From the NCBI GenBank assembly GCA_904502225.1, contig CAJGDO010000002.1, positions 14,116 through 78,115 on the forward strand: a DNA stretch of 64,000 bases. Reading direction: 5' to 3'. Under the pieces are notes generated by a model. The model was not told the origin of the DNA. It saw nothing but the letters and a program-made list of their open reading frames with translations, and searched no databases. This document shows, in pieces, positions 56,429 to 64,000 of the stretch (position 1 is the stretch's first letter; every line of letters begins with the position of its first letter). The position numbers were made by a program, and so were the translations under genes. This DNA comes from an uncultured Clostridia bacterium (GTDB lineage: Bacteria > Bacillota > Clostridia > Christensenellales > Borkfalkiaceae).

Positions 56429-57415
56429 CTATTCTATATGGATACATTTGCCTGAAAGAGCGTCTTGAAACATTATCCAATATCCGTCGCCAAAGGCGTT
56501 GAAAATTGATTTTGGGATAAAAGTGCAATAGCCTGCAAGTTCTTTTGGTGGTGTTTTGGAATATTTGTCTGGAACGCCATAGCAAACGTATTTTTCCTTG
56601 CCAAATTCCTTTATTACACCGACAACGTAATACTTGTTTTCCGAATAATTTATTTTAACCCACTTGCTGTCAAAAAAGCATTTTTCAAGGTCTTCTTCGG
56701 CGGGGAATTTTAAGAATAACTGCTCTAATTCTAACTTAACTTGTTCAAAAAATGGCGTTATTCTTTGATGCTCTTGGCATAAACAATAGTCCGTTTCATT
56801 TTTAGTGCCGTTAGAGAAAGCAAGTTCTTCTTGCGTTTCTTTTTTGCCTTGGCAATCAGGCAATTCATTTTCAATCCACAGTTCTTCATTTTGGTTTTCC
56901 TTAATATGGCAAAGTTTTTGTTTTATCTCGTTATCAATTTCAAAATAATTTTCGGTGGCAACCGCCTCGTCATCATATTCGGGTGGAATAGAAAAATTTT
57001 CTTCCTTTTTGTTTTCCTTAAACTTAACAAGGCACTTTTCTGCAACCAATTTTTTAAAGTCGTTTAGAGAAAACGCCTTTTCGTTTTCACTTGCAAACGC
57101 CAAAGTTTGTGGCAAACTGTCCTTAACAAAGTAAAGCCCAACGGCAAAACCGTTTTCAACGCACGGCACAGCGTTAAACAAACTGACAAAACTTGTTGGC
57201 CTTGCCCCCAAATCAAACTCGAAAGCCCGCTTATTTTGGTCAACGACAAGTGCAAAAAAGTTGGCAGGGGAAAGGGTGGGCAAGTTTATTACCGAAAGGT
57301 GAAACTCTGCAACACCGTTTTCAATTTCTATTCTTGCGATAGCACCGAGAGGCTTTTTGTTAATAAACGCATTGTCGGCACATTTAAGCATTAAAACCTT
57401 TTTTTGATACTGCAT
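56429..57415 (-). CDS. Hypothetical protein with acidic middle and conserved-looking C-terminus
   Basis: The 328-residue protein has an N-terminal domain of about 130 residues starting MQYQKKVLMLKCADNAF. A Glu/Asn-rich, probably disordered middle follows (about 140-215). The C-terminal domain has YYVVGVIKEFGKEKYVCYGVP, PPKELAGYCTFIPKSIF and DGYWIMFQDALSG. I have the impression this end recurs in clostridial proteins of unknown function, but I cannot name a family. No signal peptide or membrane span. It is a single gene. Confidence 0.7.
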   Translation of the reverse strand: MQYQKKVLMLKCADNAFINKKPLGAIARIEIENGVAEFHLSVINLPTLSPANFFALVVDQNKRAFEFDLGARPTSFVSLFNAVPCVENGFAVGLYFVKDSLPQTLAFASENEKAFSLNDFKKLVAEKCLVKFKENKKEENFSIPPEYDDEAVATENYFEIDNEIKQKLCHIKENQNEELWIENELPDCQGKKETQEELAFSNGTKNETDYCLCQEHQRITPFFEQVKLELEQLFLKFPAEEDLEKCFFDSKWVKINYSENKYYVVGVIKEFGKEKYVCYGVPDKYSKTPPKELAGYCTFIPKSIFNAFGDGYWIMFQDALSGKCIHIE

Positions 57416-57588
57416 TTTAACCTGCCTTTTATAATCAAAAAATTATAACCTTTGCATACGAGATTTCATATATTATATATGAAAAAAAGAGCAAAAAAAA
57501 TGCGTGTTTTGTCAAAAAACGGCAAAATATGTTTCAAGTTAAAATTGCTACAAAAATTTGGCAAAATTATACCTAAAAATCTTTACAT

Positions 57589-57617
57589 TTGACACAAACT
57601 ATGATAAACTATAAACT
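57589..57617 (+). promoter_or_regulatory. Sigma-A promoter of pckG
   Basis: TTGACA (57589-57594), 17 bases and TAAACT (57612-57617). About 118 leader bases follow. The gap 57416-57588 shows nothing else. Confidence 0.7.
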
Positions 57618-57742
57618 GCGAGAAGATAAGGCTTTTTTTGGGAAGGATTGGGGTTTTAACTAATCTAAAACAGCAAAAGCACTATCAAAAATTATGTCGT
57701 GAGAAAAAATATCGGAGTAAACCGAACACAAGGAGAATTATT

Positions 57743-59518
57743 ATGACAACAAACAAAAAGGTTCTTGATTTTATCAATGAAACAAAAGCACTTTGCCAAC
57801 CTGATAACATTGTTTGGATTGACGGTAGCGAAGAACAATTAGAAGCATTAAGACAACAAGCAGTTGAAGAAAAAATTCTTATCAAACTTAACCAAGAAAA
57901 ATTGCCAGGTTGCTATTTGCACCGCACAACTGTAAACGACGTTGCACGTGTTGAAGGCAGAACTTTTATTTGTTCAAAGAATAAAGAAGACTCTGCACCA
58001 ATCAACAACTGGATGGAAACGGGCGAAGCAATGAACTTGATGAACGACTTATTCAAGGACGTTATGAAGGGCAGAACTATGTACGTTATCCCTTATTCAA
58101 TGGGTGCAGTAGGCAGTAAGTTCTCTAAAATCGGTATCGAACTTACCGACTCTGTTTACGTTGTATTAAACATGGCTATTATGACCAGAGTTGGCAAGGC
58201 TGTTATTGACGCTTTGGGCGATGGCGATTTTATTAAGGGCTTGCACTCTTATGCTGAACTTTCAGAAGAAAAGAGATACATTATGCACTTCCCAGAAGAA
58301 AACGCTATTATGTCAATCAACTCTAACTATGGCGGAAACGTTCTTTTAGGTAAAAAATGTTTCGCACTTCGTATTGCATCATTCCTTGGCAAGAACGAAG
58401 GCTGGATGGCTGAACATATGCTTATCCTTGGCATCAAAAATCCAAAGGGCGAAAAGAAATATATTGCTGCTGCATTCCCTAGTGCTTGCGGTAAAACCAA
58501 TTTAGCAATGCTTATCCCACCAAAATCATACTTGGAAAAGGGTTATGAAATCGAATGCGTGGGCGATGACATCGCTTGGATTAGAGTGGGCGAAGACGGA
58601 AGACTTTGGGCAGTAAACCCAGAAAACGGTTTCTTCGGTGTTGCACCAGGAACAAACATGAAGTCTAACCCTAACGCATTACTTTCAACAATGAAAAACA
58701 CCATTTTCACCAACGTTGTTCAAAATCTTGATGACAACACTGTTTGGTGGGAAGGTTTGGATAAAAACCCACCAAAGAACGCTATTGACTGGAAAGGCAA
58801 CGCTTGGAACGGCGACATGAAAGACGCTGATGGAAAGGCTATTAAGGGTGCACATCCAAACAGCCGTTTCACTGCTCCTGCAATCAACTGCCCATGTATT
58901 TCTGACCAATTCGAAGCACCAAACGGCGTTCCACTAGAAGCAATCGTGTTCGGTGGAAGACGTGCAAAAACCGCTCCACTTGTATATCAATCAAGAGATT
59001 GGAACAACGGCGTGTTCGTTGGCTCAATTATGGCTAGTGAAACAACCGCTGCTGCAACAGGTGCCGTAGGTGTTGTTCGTCGTGACCCAATGGCTATGAG
59101 ACCATTTGTTGGCTACAACATGGGTGACTACTTTGCACACTGGATTGAAATGGGCGATAAGATTAAAAACCAACCAAAGATTTTCAACGTAAACTGGTTT
59201 AGAACAGACGATAACGGCAACTTCATTTGGCCTGGTTTTGGTGACAATATGCGTGTTCTTGAATGGATTATCAACCGTTGTGAAGACAAGGTTGACGCTG
59301 TTGAAACACCTATCGGTTTCGTTCCAAAGGCAGAAGACATCAATATCGAAGGTTTGGAAGACGTAAATCTTGACACTATTAAAGAACTTTTAACAATCGA
59401 CAAGGAAAACTGGAAGAAAGAAGCAGAAGGCATCGAAGGTTTCTATGGCGAATTGACAAGAGTTCCAGCAGAACTTTACGCTCAACTTGAAACCTTAAAG
59501 AAAAACTTGGATAAATAA
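57743..59518 (+). CDS. pckG: Phosphoenolpyruvate carboxykinase (GTP)
   Basis: The 591-residue enzyme interconverts oxaloacetate and PEP with GTP/GDP. In anaerobes it often works toward oxaloacetate. It has the R-loop and substrate region ending in TMYVIPYSMGAVGS, the P-loop AAAFPSACGKTNLAML with the reactive Cys, the metal-binding CVGDDIAWIRVGEDG, and FGGRRAKTAPLVYQSRDW. Length fits the GTP class, not the shorter ATP class. The ATG at 57743 follows AAGGAG; the frame is open 35 codons further upstream but without a site. Codon use is strongly biased, as in nifJ. Confidence 0.96.
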   Translation: MTTNKKVLDFINETKALCQPDNIVWIDGSEEQLEALRQQAVEEKILIKLNQEKLPGCYLHRTTVNDVARVEGRTFICSKNKEDSAPINNWMETGEAMNLMNDLFKDVMKGRTMYVIPYSMGAVGSKFSKIGIELTDSVYVVLNMAIMTRVGKAVIDALGDGDFIKGLHSYAELSEEKRYIMHFPEENAIMSINSNYGGNVLLGKKCFALRIASFLGKNEGWMAEHMLILGIKNPKGEKKYIAAAFPSACGKTNLAMLIPPKSYLEKGYEIECVGDDIAWIRVGEDGRLWAVNPENGFFGVAPGTNMKSNPNALLSTMKNTIFTNVVQNLDDNTVWWEGLDKNPPKNAIDWKGNAWNGDMKDADGKAIKGAHPNSRFTAPAINCPCISDQFEAPNGVPLEAIVFGGRRAKTAPLVYQSRDWNNGVFVGSIMASETTAAATGAVGVVRRDPMAMRPFVGYNMGDYFAHWIEMGDKIKNQPKIFNVNWFRTDDNGNFIWPGFGDNMRVLEWIINRCEDKVDAVETPIGFVPKAEDINIEGLEDVNLDTIKELLTIDKENWKKEAEGIEGFYGELTRVPAELYAQLETLKKNLDK

Positions 59519-59534
59519 GTTTAACCAAAAAACT

Positions 59535-59567
59535 AAAAGCACTTTGCAAATCGCAAAGTGCTTTTTT
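59535..59567 (+). terminator. Rho-independent terminator of pckG
   Basis: AAAAGCACTTTGC and GCAAAGTGCTTTT form a 13-bp stem, then Ts. Confidence 0.9.
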
Positions 59568-59598
59568 ATTTGTGTATATATTATATATATTGTTTATA

Positions 59599-60636
59599 CT
59601 ATTTAGGTTTTTTTAAGTGGCGAATAAGCCCAACGACAAAGAACACAACCGATATAAGTAAAAGGCTTAAAAAGATTATAAGGTGAACGTTGTTTTCAAC
59701 ATTGTCAATCTGCCAATTAGAAAAGTTTGCTCTTAAAACATTAATGTCGTTAAACTCGTTTTGTAGTGCAGGGTTTTTAATCCTAATAAACATTGGTGGC
59801 AAATAAAGTATAAAATCAATCAAAAACAAAATCAAACTTGTTTTTAATAATTTGTTGATTTTTATAAACCTTATGCAAAGCAACAAGTTTATAATTAAGT
59901 AAACGCCACTTACAACAGGTAAGGCAAGTGAAAAATACCACCAGTCCGAATTAGTCAAGGTTTTAAGGTTAATTACAACAAGCAAAATATTTAGGACAAT
60001 AAAATCAATGCCGATAGAAACAAAATCGTTATATTTTCTTATTTTCAAAAATGCTTTATATTTAGCAATATATATCGGCACAAAAATTATTACCAAGCCT
60101 AAAAAAACCGATAAGGTTGCAACCCAAAACCAATTTCCGTTAGTGAAGATACAGCATACGCCAAAAAGTAAGCACAAAGATAAAAACTGACAAAGTGGCA
60201 AAAGCAAAAGTTTGTGCTTTTTAATTATTTTTGGCAGGTTTGTAAAGGTGAACGAAAGCAAAAGCGAACAAACAACAATCCAAAACCACGAAAGCGTTTT
60301 ATCTATTGCAAGGTTGCAAATAAAGCAGGGGATAAGTGCAAGTGCATAAGCAATATACCAAAACAAACCCCACGAAAAAGAAAGCGTACGCCATTTTTTC
60401 GCCTGTGATTTTTCCGTTCTAGATTTCTCATCAACGCTTGCCGTTATAAGTTCGTGTTCAGAAACTTCTAAAATTTCAGAGATTTTAGGCAAAAGCGTTA
60501 TATCTGGGTGGGCAACATTTTTCTCCCACTTGCTTATGGTAGATTCGGAAACGAACAATAAACTTGCAAGTTGTTTTTGCGTCAAGTTTTTGTCTTGTCG
60601 TTTTTGCTTAAAAAATGTTCCAAAATCGTTTTTCAT
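59599..60636 (-). CDS. XRE-family regulator with a large membrane domain
   Basis: The 345-residue protein has an N-terminal helix-turn-helix (FGTFFKQKRQDKNLTQKQLASLLFVSESTISKWEKNVAHPDITLLPKISEILEVSEHEL) and then about eight hydrophobic spans. The start at 60636 follows TTAGGAG; the frame is open 23 codons upstream without a site. It may link a membrane signal to transcription. Targets are unknown. Confidence 0.85.
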   Translation of the reverse strand: MKNDFGTFFKQKRQDKNLTQKQLASLLFVSESTISKWEKNVAHPDITLLPKISEILEVSEHELITASVDEKSRTEKSQAKKWRTLSFSWGLFWYIAYALALIPCFICNLAIDKTLSWFWIVVCSLLLSFTFTNLPKIIKKHKLLLLPLCQFLSLCLLFGVCCIFTNGNWFWVATLSVFLGLVIIFVPIYIAKYKAFLKIRKYNDFVSIGIDFIVLNILLVVINLKTLTNSDWWYFSLALPVVSGVYLIINLLLCIRFIKINKLLKTSLILFLIDFILYLPPMFIRIKNPALQNEFNDINVLRANFSNWQIDNVENNVHLIIFLSLLLISVVFFVVGLIRHLKKPK

Positions 60637-60737
60637 TTTTGCTCCTAAAATATTTATCAAAAGCATTATAACACAATATCTTATAAAACGCTTTGCAATT
60701 AACAAAAAAAGTCGCTTGAAAGTTTTTCAAGCAATAA

Positions 60738-60770
60738 AAAAGGGGATAAGCCTGTCACGACTTATCCCTT
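60738..60770 (-). terminator. Terminator of tRNA-Arg
   Basis: On the minus strand AAGGGATAAG and CTTATCCCCTT pair, and TTTT follows, directly past the tRNA 3' end. Confidence 0.8.
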
Positions 60771-60771
60771 T

Positions 60772-60848
60772 TGGTGCACTTGATAGGATTTGAACCTATA
60801 ACCTTCAGAATCGGAATCTGATGCCCTATCCAATTGGGCCACAAGTGC
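60772..60848 (-). tRNA. tRNA-Arg (anticodon CCG)
   Basis: The 77-base minus-strand sequence has acceptor arms GCACTTG/CAAGTGC, an encoded CCA, a GGTTCAAATCC T-arm and the anticodon stem TCAGA/TCTGA. The loop TTCCGAT gives anticodon CCG, which reads CGG, a rare codon in these genes. Confidence 0.93.
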
Positions 60849-60887
60849 ATAACTGCTACTTAAAAATTTAAGTAGCAGTCTTTTGTA

Positions 60888-62168
60888 TTATTCATTTGTT
60901 TGTTCGTTTTCTTCCACTTCTTCGTTCACGGTTATTTTCATTTGCAAAACTCTTTTAACCGTAGATTTAAGAACTTCAATAGAAATGTTTTGATATTCAA
61001 ATTGGTATCCAGCGTGAGGGATAAGCCCAAGTTGTTCGATAACAAATCCGCTCATTGTATTGGCATCAACCGATTCATCTTCCTTTAAGCCAAACTTTTC
61101 AAACGTTTCGTTGACAGGGGCATTACCGTCAACAATGCAAGTGGTGTCGTTCAAGTCCTTAAAGTAATTGATGATTTCATCATGCTCGTCGTAAATTTCG
61201 CCAACCAATTCTTCCAAAATATCTTCCATAGTGATAAGACCAAGCGTTCCGCCATATTCGTCCAAAACGACTGCAATATGAAGTTTCTTCTTTTGAAGTT
61301 GCTTTAATAGGTCGGAAATCTTTGCGTGTTCGGTCGTATAGAAAGCGTTTTGCATTATGCCGTCAATACCTTTCTTGCCCGCAAGATAAGCATTAAAAAA
61401 GTCCTTTTCGTGAATTGTACCGATAACGGTGTCGATGCTATCTTTATAAACCAAAATTCTCGAATAACCTTCTCTTGCGAAAACCTTTCTTATGTCATCC
61501 ATAGAAGAGGAAACGTCCACAGCAACGATATTAACTCTTGGAACTAAAATGTCGCCAACTTCAAGGTCGTCAAACTCAATAACAGAACGGATAAGTTCGG
61601 TTTCTTCTTCTTTTAAGGTGCCGTCTTCTTCGGCTTCTTCAACGATGGTCATAATTTCAGCCTCGGTGACAACGTCATCATCTTTGAACCTGAAAATCTT
61701 GCTGATAAGCCATTTCCAGCCAGAGAAGACAAGGTTAAGCAAGAAAAGAAGATAATAAACACCTTTAATTAAAGGATAAAACGCCATAGCCATTTTTTCT
61801 GGATAAGTTTTTGCTATTAACTTTGGCGTAATTTCCCCAAAAATTAAAATCGCAATGGTCATAACCACGGTTGAAACAACGTTTGCTGTTGCACTGTTTT
61901 TAATCAAGTCAGCAAAGAAAATGGTTGCAAGGGTGGTTGCCACGATGTTTACAATGTTGTTGCCTATAAGAATTGTACTTATAAGTCTATCGTAATTAGT
62001 TTCTGCAAGGTCTAAAACCTGCTTTGCACGCTTATTTCCGCTTGAAGCAAGCGAGCGTAGTTTAATGCGGTTTGCACACGAATATGCTGTTTCAGTTGAC
62101 GAGAAGAACCCCGACAAAATAATTAGCACAACGAGTGCGATAAGTATGGGAACAGAGCCGTCCGGCAT
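60888..62168 (-). CDS. CNNM/CorC (HlyC-type) CBS-domain membrane protein
   Basis: The 426-residue protein has an N-terminal DUF21 membrane domain (ILSGFFSSTETAYSCANRIKLRSLA, then NNIVNIVATTLATI and IAILIFGEITPKLIAKTYPEKMA), paired CBS domains (ILVPRVNIVAVDVSS ... ILVYKDSIDTVIGTIHEKDFF) with VVLDEYGGTLGLITMEDILEELVGEIYDEHDE, and a C-terminal CorC domain. The family is linked to Mg2+ or Na+ handling; it is often called hemolysin C without good reason. TAGGAGG precedes the ATG. Confidence 0.93.
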   Translation of the reverse strand: MPDGSVPILIALVVLIILSGFFSSTETAYSCANRIKLRSLASSGNKRAKQVLDLAETNYDRLISTILIGNNIVNIVATTLATIFFADLIKNSATANVVSTVVMTIAILIFGEITPKLIAKTYPEKMAMAFYPLIKGVYYLLFLLNLVFSGWKWLISKIFRFKDDDVVTEAEIMTIVEEAEEDGTLKEEETELIRSVIEFDDLEVGDILVPRVNIVAVDVSSSMDDIRKVFAREGYSRILVYKDSIDTVIGTIHEKDFFNAYLAGKKGIDGIMQNAFYTTEHAKISDLLKQLQKKKLHIAVVLDEYGGTLGLITMEDILEELVGEIYDEHDEIINYFKDLNDTTCIVDGNAPVNETFEKFGLKEDESVDANTMSGFVIEQLGLIPHAGYQFEYQNISIEVLKSTVKRVLQMKITVNEEVEENEQTNE

Positions 62169-62276
62169 AATTTCCTCCTAAAACATTATAGTAAGATACA
62201 TTTTAGCATAAAAACAAACTTTATGCAATAAAAATTTGAGAATTATGCTATTTATTTAACCATATAAGATAATTTA

Positions 62277-62305
62277 TTGCGTATTTTAAAGATTTATGTT
62301 ATTAT
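62277..62305 (+). promoter_or_regulatory. Sigma-A promoter of mnmA
   Basis: TTGCGT (62277-62282), 17 bases and TATTAT (62300-62305), about 35 bases before the ATG. Confidence 0.6.
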
Positions 62306-62340
62306 ATATGCGTTTATAAATCAAATTAAAGGAGTTCATT

Positions 62341-63420
62341 ATGAAAAAGACCGTTGTTGTTGGCATGAGTGGTGGTGTGGATAGTTCTGTCGCAGCACTT
62401 ATTTTAAAAGAACAAGGCTATAACGTTATCGGTCTTTTTATGAACAATTGGGAAGAAAAGGACGAATGCGGTGCTTGCACCAGCGAAGAAGATTTTTCTG
62501 ACGTTAGAAGGGTGGCTAACAAAATCGGCATTCCATACTATTCAGTAAACTTTGCAAAAGAATATATGGACAGGGTGTTTTCTTACTTTTTAGCCGAATA
62601 TAAGGCTGGCAGAACGCCTAATCCAGACGTTTTGTGCAATAGGGAAATCAAGTTTAAAGACTTTAAGCAAAAGGCGTTAGAACTAGGTGCGGACTATATT
62701 GCAACAGGGCATTATTGCGACGTTTTGCACGATGGCGACACGCATTATCTCTTAAAAGCAAAAGACCAATCAAAAGACCAAACCTATTTTCTAAACCAAC
62801 TTTCGCAAGACCAACTTGATAAGGTTTTGTTCCCGCTCGGCAAACTTGATAAAACTGAAGTTCGTGAAATTGCAACTAAAAACGGACTTGCAACGGCAAC
62901 CAAAAAAGATTCAACCGGAATTTGCTTTATAGGCGAGCGTAATTTTAGAAACTTTTTGCAAACTTATATTCCAAACCAAAAAGGACCGATTAAAACTTAT
63001 GACGGAAAGGTCTTGGGCGAACATTTGGGACTTATGTATTACACAATAGGTCAACGCCGTGGCCTTAACATAGGTGGGCAAAAGGGCGATGACGGTTCAC
63101 GATGGTTTGTAATTGAAAAAGATTTAAAAAACAATATATTATACGTTGCACACGGCTGTGAAGAAAAACTTTATTCAAAAGGCTTAATTATGAATTCTTG
63201 CAACTGGATTCCTTTTGAGCCAAAACAAAAGATTTTCACTTGCACGGCAAAATTCAGGTATCGCCAACCAGAACAAGAATGCACCGTGCATATTAAAGAC
63301 GGGTTTATCGAAGTTGAATTCAAAGAACGCCAACGTGCAATCACCGAAGGTCAGTTCGCCGTTTTTTATGACGGGGATAAATGTATCGGCGGTGGCGTAA
63401 TCGAAAAGGCTATTTTTTAA
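62341..63420 (+). CDS. mnmA: tRNA-specific 2-thiouridylase MnmA
   Basis: The 359-residue enzyme thiolates U34 of tRNA-Lys, -Glu and -Gln. The PP-loop is VVVGMSGGVDSSVAALIL at the N-terminus. The catalytic cysteines lie in NPDVLCNREIKF and STGICFIGERNFRNFL. The C-terminal beta domain includes GQFAVFYDGDKCIGGGVIEKA. AAAGGAG precedes the ATG. It complements MnmG, which modifies the same base. Confidence 0.96.
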   Translation: MKKTVVVGMSGGVDSSVAALILKEQGYNVIGLFMNNWEEKDECGACTSEEDFSDVRRVANKIGIPYYSVNFAKEYMDRVFSYFLAEYKAGRTPNPDVLCNREIKFKDFKQKALELGADYIATGHYCDVLHDGDTHYLLKAKDQSKDQTYFLNQLSQDQLDKVLFPLGKLDKTEVREIATKNGLATATKKDSTGICFIGERNFRNFLQTYIPNQKGPIKTYDGKVLGEHLGLMYYTIGQRRGLNIGGQKGDDGSRWFVIEKDLKNNILYVAHGCEEKLYSKGLIMNSCNWIPFEPKQKIFTCTAKFRYRQPEQECTVHIKDGFIEVEFKERQRAITEGQFAVFYDGDKCIGGGVIEKAIF

Positions 63421-63560
63421 GAATAAAAACACTATATTATATATATAATGTATATAGGCAAAAGTAAAAAGGCAAAATGCACTAAAAAAATGGGATAAAT
63501 AGTGCAATTTGCCCTTTTTTGCTAAAAAGACAAAATTTTTAAAAAACCTTGTAAAAATGT

Positions 63561-63589
63561 TTGACAAATAAATTGTTTTCATATATAAT
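63561..63589 (+). promoter_or_regulatory. Upstream tandem promoter, probably of an rRNA operon
   Basis: TTGACA (63561-63566), 17 bases and TATAAT (63584-63589) match both consensus hexamers. No coding frame follows within 400 bases. Confidence 0.75.
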
Positions 63590-63771
63590 CGGTAATGCTC
63601 TCAAAAAGAGCAGAAAACATTATAGGCAAAATCGTTAGATTTTTTCTTGTGATTTTAAGTTATGGAAATTACAATATATCGTGTCTAACAAACGGAAAAA
63701 CACAATATTTTGTAGTCCAAAAAAAAGTTTAAAAAAACTTAAAAAAAATTTAAAAAACCTTGAAAAAATGC

Positions 63772-63800
63772 TTGACTTAATACTTTGCTTATGATATTAT
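63772..63800 (+). promoter_or_regulatory. Downstream tandem promoter, probably of an rRNA operon
   Basis: TTGACT (63772-63777), 17 bases and TATTAT (63795-63800), preceded by A-tracts resembling an UP element (63721-63770). Confidence 0.7.
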
Positions 63801-63806
63801 ATGTAG

Positions 63807-64000
63807 GCTGTCGCGAAAAAAGACGGCAAGCGTCAACCGATGTTGACGGGAGTAGCTTAAAAATTGAATAGAAGGAAATAAGACGAAATAATAGTTATTT
63901 TGAAAGTTTCTGTCAAAATCTTTTGAGTATAAAATATGTACTTGAAAACAGTCATTAAATGACAAACAAAAAACGCATATAGCGAAAATCGTTAGAGCAG
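63807..64000 (+). promoter_or_regulatory. Non-coding leader running off the window, likely pre-rRNA
   Basis: A CGTCAAC/GTTGACG hairpin (63831-63848) follows the second promoter. CTTGAAAAC near 63942 resembles a boxA antitermination element. No gene starts before the edge. Together with the tandem promoters this suggests the leader of a 16S-23S-5S operon beyond the window. Position 63421-63560 holds nothing that I can identify. Confidence 0.5.

Noticed and set aside
57638..57742. Start for PEP carboxykinase at 57638
   Set aside because: The 35 extra residues are not family-like, and the AAGGAG site belongs to the ATG at 57743.

Overview
The window is low-GC DNA from a Gram-positive, Bacillota-type bacterium, most likely an uncultured anaerobic clostridium. 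The support is pyruvate:ferredoxin oxidoreductase, rubrerythrin, GTP-type PEP carboxykinase, an ECF transporter core, a YyaC-type sporulation protein, B. subtilis-type parS sites, class A RNase P RNA, consensus sigma-A promoters and AAGGAG-type ribosome binding sites. The species cannot be named from the sequence.

Layout. 1-4.8 kb: end of an unknown gene, then the minus-strand block ecfA1-ecfA2-ecfT-truA-rplM-rpsI. 4.9-8.4 kb: nifJ. 8.6-12.7 kb: a polar amino-acid ABC uptake locus with two related binding lipoproteins, permease, ATPase and a TrpR-like regulator. 12.7-27.4 kb: origin-type housekeeping genes in an unusual order: SLOG protein-rsmG (minus), dnaN-rpmH-rnpA-yidD-yidC-jag (plus), a CvpA-like protein, an FTR-like protein with thioredoxin, ktrA-ktrB and recF (minus), then dnaA-mnmG (plus). 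dnaA is therefore separated from dnaN by about 9 kb and is divergent from recF. 26.8-36 kb: a repressor/target pair, rnpB, a frameshifted small gene, a ProB-like kinase, rubrerythrin, an M20 peptidase, radC-gltX-acpS, yyaC and a CvpA-like protein. 35.3-40.2 kb: a gene-poor stretch with two parS sites, then ftsH-parA-parB. 40.3-43.7 kb: a 42-residue peptide gene and a 989-residue secreted protein behind a consensus promoter and a long leader. 43.8-47 kb: polA-coaE. 47.1-53.4 kb: tRNA-Leu, a tyrosine recombinase and a 1483-residue MBG-repeat lipoprotein, which looks like a small integrated island. 53.4-64 kb: repeats, membrane-bound XRE regulators, degV, a second repressor/target pair, pckG, tRNA-Arg, a CBS-domain membrane protein and mnmA. 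Tandem promoters and a leader at the right end probably serve an rRNA operon beyond the window.

The most unexplained structure is a pair of micro-hairpin arrays at 19.9-20.08 kb and 53.73-53.93 kb. Short palindromes with unrelated stems are joined by an 8-base linker, and the linker flips to its reverse complement halfway through each array. Other points of interest are the peptide/secreted-protein operon, the tRNA-Leu island with its candidate ends, two XRE modules whose operator palindrome lies between the -35 and -10 of the target promoter, a hairpin-terminator family with compensatory base changes, and two genes that look leaderless. All calls come from reading the sequence; no database search was run.
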